A DNA stretch of 7,889 nt from Cytophagales bacterium (GTDB lineage: Bacteria > Bacteroidota > Bacteroidia > Cytophagales > UBA9547): NCBI GenBank assembly GCA_025360395.1, contig JANYCH010000398.1:1-7889 (forward strand), read 5' to 3'. The position numbers and the translations under genes were made by a program. Shown piece after piece: positions 5,846 to 7,889 of this stretch. The notes below the pieces were generated by a model. The model was not told where the DNA came from. It saw nothing but the letters and a program-made list of their open reading frames with translations, and searched no databases. How positions within the stretch are numbered: position 1 is the stretch's first letter; every line of letters begins with the position of its first letter.

Positions 5846-6460
5846 ATGTTAGTTAGAATAGTCCAAAATCATAAAAAAATTAAGAAAAGAAAACTTAACA
5901 GACCAGCCAGAATAGCGCGCATATGGTTTTACAGAGAGACGTTATTTAATTTTCAGGAGCATTTTTTTACTTTTTTAGGATCTTTTTTTGGAATCGGAAT
6001 AATAGGTTTATTGAATAGTTATGAATTTACCAAGACCGACAATTTGTTTTTGATTGGTTCTTTCGGCGCATCTTCGGTTTTAGTCTATGGAATTATCAAT
6101 AGTCCTTTTTCGCAACCCAGAAATCTGATAGGAGGCCATCTTATTTGCGCTATCATTGGAGTGACTATTCATAAGTATTTTCCATTTGAAATTTGGGTGA
6201 CATCAGCTTTGTCCGTCTCTTTATCAATTGTAGTAATGCAAATAACTAAAACACTTCATCCACCCGGAGGTGCTACAGCGTTGATTGCTAATATAGGATC
6301 AGAAAAAATACAGGCTTTAGGATACTTTTATGTGATAAGCCCGGTGCTTTCAGGGGTTTTAATATTATTTATGGTGGCCTTAATATTTAATAATATAACT
6401 TCAAACAGGAAATATCCTGCGAAGGGTTTTCGAACAATCAGTTCGAAATTTTTTAAATAG
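5846..6460 (+). CDS. HPP family integral membrane protein
   Basis: A 204-residue inner-membrane protein of the HPP family. A basic N-terminus (KKIKKRKLNRPARIAR, 10-25) is followed by hydrophobic helices at about 40-57, 66-84, 96-108, 115-135 and 158-182. The family signature TLHPPGGATALIA lies at 136-148, with GSFGASSVLVYG (71-82) and SQPRNLIGGHL (89-99) also typical. Bacterial members have been linked to transport; plant and cyanobacterial relatives have been reported to move nitrite, but substrate here is unknown and no nitrogen genes are nearby. It has no fused CBS domains. It starts 48 bases after nfeD, with only a one-mismatch promoter candidate (TACCTTTT at 5798-5805), so cotranscription with nfeD is plausible. 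Its last 8 bases overlap the end of the convergent bioF-like gene, and a hairpin with a T-tract lies before its stop codon. Confidence 0.92.
   Translation: MLVRIVQNHKKIKKRKLNRPARIARIWFYRETLFNFQEHFFTFLGSFFGIGIIGLLNSYEFTKTDNLFLIGSFGASSVLVYGIINSPFSQPRNLIGGHLICAIIGVTIHKYFPFEIWVTSALSVSLSIVVMQITKTLHPPGGATALIANIGSEKIQALGYFYVISPVLSGVLILFMVALIFNNITSNRKYPAKGFRTISSKFFK
6428..6454 (+). terminator. Weak intrinsic terminator inside the 3' end of the HPP gene
   Basis: An 8-base-pair stem (arms TTTCGAAC at 6428-6435 and GTTCGAAA at 6441-6448) with a 5-base loop (6436-6440) is followed by six T residues (6449-6454). The stem has only three GC pairs, so it is weak. It lies wholly inside the coding region: the T-tract ends 3 bases before the TAG stop at 6458-6460. 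On the minus strand there is no T-tract after the stem, so it would serve only the rightward genes. The structure is seen directly; that it terminates transcription is inferred. Confidence 0.45.
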
Positions 6461-7574
6461 TTTTTAATAGTTCAGTAAGTAAAGCCATTTCTTCATCACT
6501 GTTAAAAGTATGTAGACAAATCCTCAATCTTTCAGAACCGGTTTTTACAGTTGGAGATAAAATGGGCCGAATGTCAAAACCATGATCCTGAAGGAAATTA
6601 GCAGACTTTCTTGCCTGGTCGTTTCCCGGAATAATGATAACCTGGATAGGACTAAAACTTTTGATACTTGACAGATTTGAAGAAGTAAATTTTTGAATTT
6701 TGTTTTTAATATCAGCTTGAAGCAGATTGTTACTTGTCAAAAATTTATAAGCTTCAAGAATTGATAAAACGCTATGCAAACTCATAGCCGTAGTAAATAT
6801 AAAAGGTCTTGAGAAATTGATAAGATAGTCTTTTAAGGTCTGAGAACCCACGACAGCAGCTCCATGACAACCCATTGCTTTTCCGAATGTGTGGATCCTG
6901 ATTGGAATTTTATTTTCTAATCCTAATTCACAAACTAATCCAGCACCATTCTGGCCGAAAACGCCAGTTGAATGTGCTTCATCGACAATAAGAAGAGCAT
7001 TATATTTTTCACTTAATTCCGCTAATTCATTCAATGGGGCAAAATCCCCGTCCATAGAATAAACTGATTCTACAGCTATGTAAACCTGGCCTTTTGCCTT
7101 TTTTATTTTTTTTTCAAGGCTATCTAAATCATTGTGAAGAAATGGAAAATGGTCTGCATGGTTTAACCTGATTCCATCTTTGATACAGGCATGTGATAGT
7201 TCATCAAACAAAATTGTATCACCTCTTTGAGGTAAAGTAGAGAATACGGCCATATTGGCTACATAACCTGAATTGAACAGTAATGCAGCTTCAGCATGAT
7301 GTGTTTGTGCTAAAAAAGATTCGGTTTTTTCAAAATATTCATTGTTGCCAGTTATTAGTCTTGATCCGGTAGAACCAAGTTTGTTTATGATAGCCGCATT
7401 CTCATAAGCCTGTTTTACCGCATTCAGTAGGTCTGTATTTCGGGCTAGACTAAGGTAATCATTAGAGGAGAAATCTATTAAGCCATGTGTTGTTTTAATA
7501 TTTCTCAATGAATTCTCCTCACTTCGTTTATTAAGTGCATTTTTCCATTGGTTTTGTGGAATCTCTTTTTGCAT
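6453..7574 (-). CDS. bioF: PLP-dependent alpha-oxoamine synthase, probably 8-amino-7-oxononanoate synthase
   Basis: A 373-residue fold-type I PLP enzyme of the alpha-oxoamine synthase family. BioF condenses pimeloyl-ACP/CoA with alanine, losing CO2, in biotin synthesis. Numbered from the ATG, visible features are GSTGSRLITGN (67-77), DELSHA with the PLP-stacking His128, VESVYSMDGD (168-177), DEAHSTGVFG with Asp198 and His201, and the PLP lysine Lys232 in TFGKAMGCHGA. These positions fit E. coli BioF (His133, Asp204, His207, Lys236). The C-terminal SPIQ and PTVKTGSERLRICLHTF segments favour BioF over 2-amino-3-ketobutyrate ligase. No bioA, bioB or bioD is in the window, so a relative that makes sulfonolipid or sphingoid bases (cysteate or serine acyltransferase) is a lesser alternative. 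ATG at 7574 is preferred over the in-frame TTG at 7580. The gene converges on HPP with an 8-base overlap. Confidence 0.88.
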   Translation of the reverse strand: MQKEIPQNQWKNALNKRSEENSLRNIKTTHGLIDFSSNDYLSLARNTDLLNAVKQAYENAAIINKLGSTGSRLITGNNEYFEKTESFLAQTHHAEAALLFNSGYVANMAVFSTLPQRGDTILFDELSHACIKDGIRLNHADHFPFLHNDLDSLEKKIKKAKGQVYIAVESVYSMDGDFAPLNELAELSEKYNALLIVDEAHSTGVFGQNGAGLVCELGLENKIPIRIHTFGKAMGCHGAAVVGSQTLKDYLINFSRPFIFTTAMSLHSVLSILEAYKFLTSNNLLQADIKNKIQKFTSSNLSSIKSFSPIQVIIIPGNDQARKSANFLQDHGFDIRPILSPTVKTGSERLRICLHTFNSDEEMALLTELLKTI

Positions 7575-7576
7575 GC

Positions 7577-7669
7577 TCAAATTAAAGTATTTTTAAAATT
7601 AATTTTAAGAGCATCAATTGTTTTATGGATTTTTTGAAGATTCCGCACACTCCCGAAATTATCAGTCAT
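7577..7669 (-). CDS. Possible 30-residue open frame directly upstream of bioF
   Basis: On the minus strand an ATG at 7669 opens a 30-codon frame that starts MTDNFGSVRNLQKIHKTI and ends KNTLI, with TGA at 7577-7579, only two bases before the bioF ATG. The composition (charged and amphipathic, no stop) is protein-like but AT-rich. The same frame stays open further upstream to a TAA at 7754-7756 without another ATG, TTG or GTG, so it could also be the remnant of a longer gene. I recognise no family. It may be a short upstream gene whose translation is coupled to bioF, or chance. There is no Shine-Dalgarno sequence, which says little in this phylum. Confidence 0.3.
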   Translation of the reverse strand: MTDNFGSVRNLQKIHKTIDALKINFKNTLI

Positions 7670-7773
7670 GCCTTGTTCAAATTGTTTAACAAAAACTTTT
7701 AAAATATATTGGATACTAAACCTCTTGTAATTATTGCTTTGGAGAACGGTTTGTTAAAATAATATTACATCTG
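7670..7773. other. AT-rich spacer between the right-edge membrane protein gene and the bioF upstream frame
   Basis: About 100 bases with no recognisable gene or RNA. It contains a minus-strand frame that is open from 7753 into the short frame before bioF but has no standard start codon. A loose inverted repeat (CGGTTT at 7747-7752 with AAACCG at 7777-7782) straddles the end of the right-edge gene; it has a 24-base loop and no T-tract. One near-match to the promoter element (TATATTTT, minus strand) is present, with no clear -33 partner. A promoter for bioF is expected here but I cannot place it firmly. Confidence 0.4.
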
Positions 7774-7889
7774 TTAAAACCGGCCTTCAATATTTTCCTC
7801 TACGTTAATCAAGGCTTTTTCAATTTTCCTTTCAGGAATAAGCCACATAATAGAAACTGACAGGTAGAACAGACCTGAAGCCAGAGGTG
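7774..7889 (-). CDS. C-terminal end of a membrane protein, possibly an MFS transporter (5' end outside the window)
   Basis: Only the last 37 full codons are present. The minus-strand frame that ends at TAA 7774-7776 reads PLASGLFYLSVSIMWLIPER and then KIEKALINVEENIEGRF. A hydrophobic stretch of about 16 residues ending in WLIPERK, followed by a charged cytoplasmic tail, is typical of the last transmembrane helix and tail of major facilitator transporters. The fragment is too short to prove the family. The other two minus-strand frames contain stops here, which supports this frame. It points the same way as bioF and could be upstream of it in the same unit, with about 100-200 bases between. 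Confidence 0.6.
   Translation of the reverse strand, partial: PLASGLFYLSVSIMWLIPERKIEKALINVEENIEGRF

Noticed and set aside
7575..7580. In-frame TTG at 7580 as the bioF start (two residues longer)
   Set aside because: ATG at 7574 is the stronger codon, and the extra residues add no family sequence.
7747..7782. Inverted repeat CGGTTT/AAACCG as a terminator of the right-edge gene
   Set aside because: Six pairs, long loop and no T-tract; too weak to call.

Overview
The window looks like a chromosomal stretch of a low-GC member of the Bacteroidota, probably Cytophagales or a relative. The supporting signs are: the block rpmB-rpmG-DUF4295-ftsY, in which the DUF4295 protein is restricted to this phylum; promoter elements of the TAnnTTTG type in place of a sigma70 -10 box; no Shine-Dalgarno sequences before the starts; and proteins whose closest recognisable families (a LysM plus double-psi-barrel secreted protein, a DUF4905-like protein) are typical of the phylum. 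I see no tRNA, rRNA, insertion sequence, CRISPR array or prophage gene.

Layout. Positions 1-2728 are one leftward transcription unit, read from right to left: rpmB (bL28), rpmG (bL33), a 50-residue DUF4295 ribosome-associated protein, ftsY (signal recognition particle receptor) and a GT-B glycosyltransferase. A good TAnnTTTG promoter element lies just upstream of rpmB. A terminator-like hairpin sits between the DUF4295 gene and ftsY, ending five bases before the ftsY ATG. Positions 2825-4424 hold a second leftward pair: an uncharacterised 253-residue protein (DUF4905-like) and, 16 bases later, a secreted protein with two LysM repeats and a RlpA-like C-terminal domain. Its promoter element lies in the 35-base divergent gap at 4425-4459.

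Rightward from 4460 come a long-form NfeD membrane serine protease and an HPP-family membrane protein. The HPP gene ends tail-to-tail, with an 8-base overlap, against a leftward bioF-like alpha-oxoamine synthase (6453-7574). Upstream of bioF are a possible 30-codon open frame ending two bases before its ATG and, at the right edge, the C-terminal end of a leftward membrane protein, probably an MFS transporter.

The genes mostly serve housekeeping and envelope functions: ribosome assembly plus protein targeting in the first unit, cell-wall binding in the second, membrane-protein quality control in NfeD, and biotin-type acyl chemistry in bioF. I do not see a defence system, biosynthetic cluster or other clearly new multi-gene system. 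The observations most worth testing are regulatory: the hairpin at the ftsY start, a hairpin with a T-tract placed before the HPP stop codon, and the short open frame directly before bioF.
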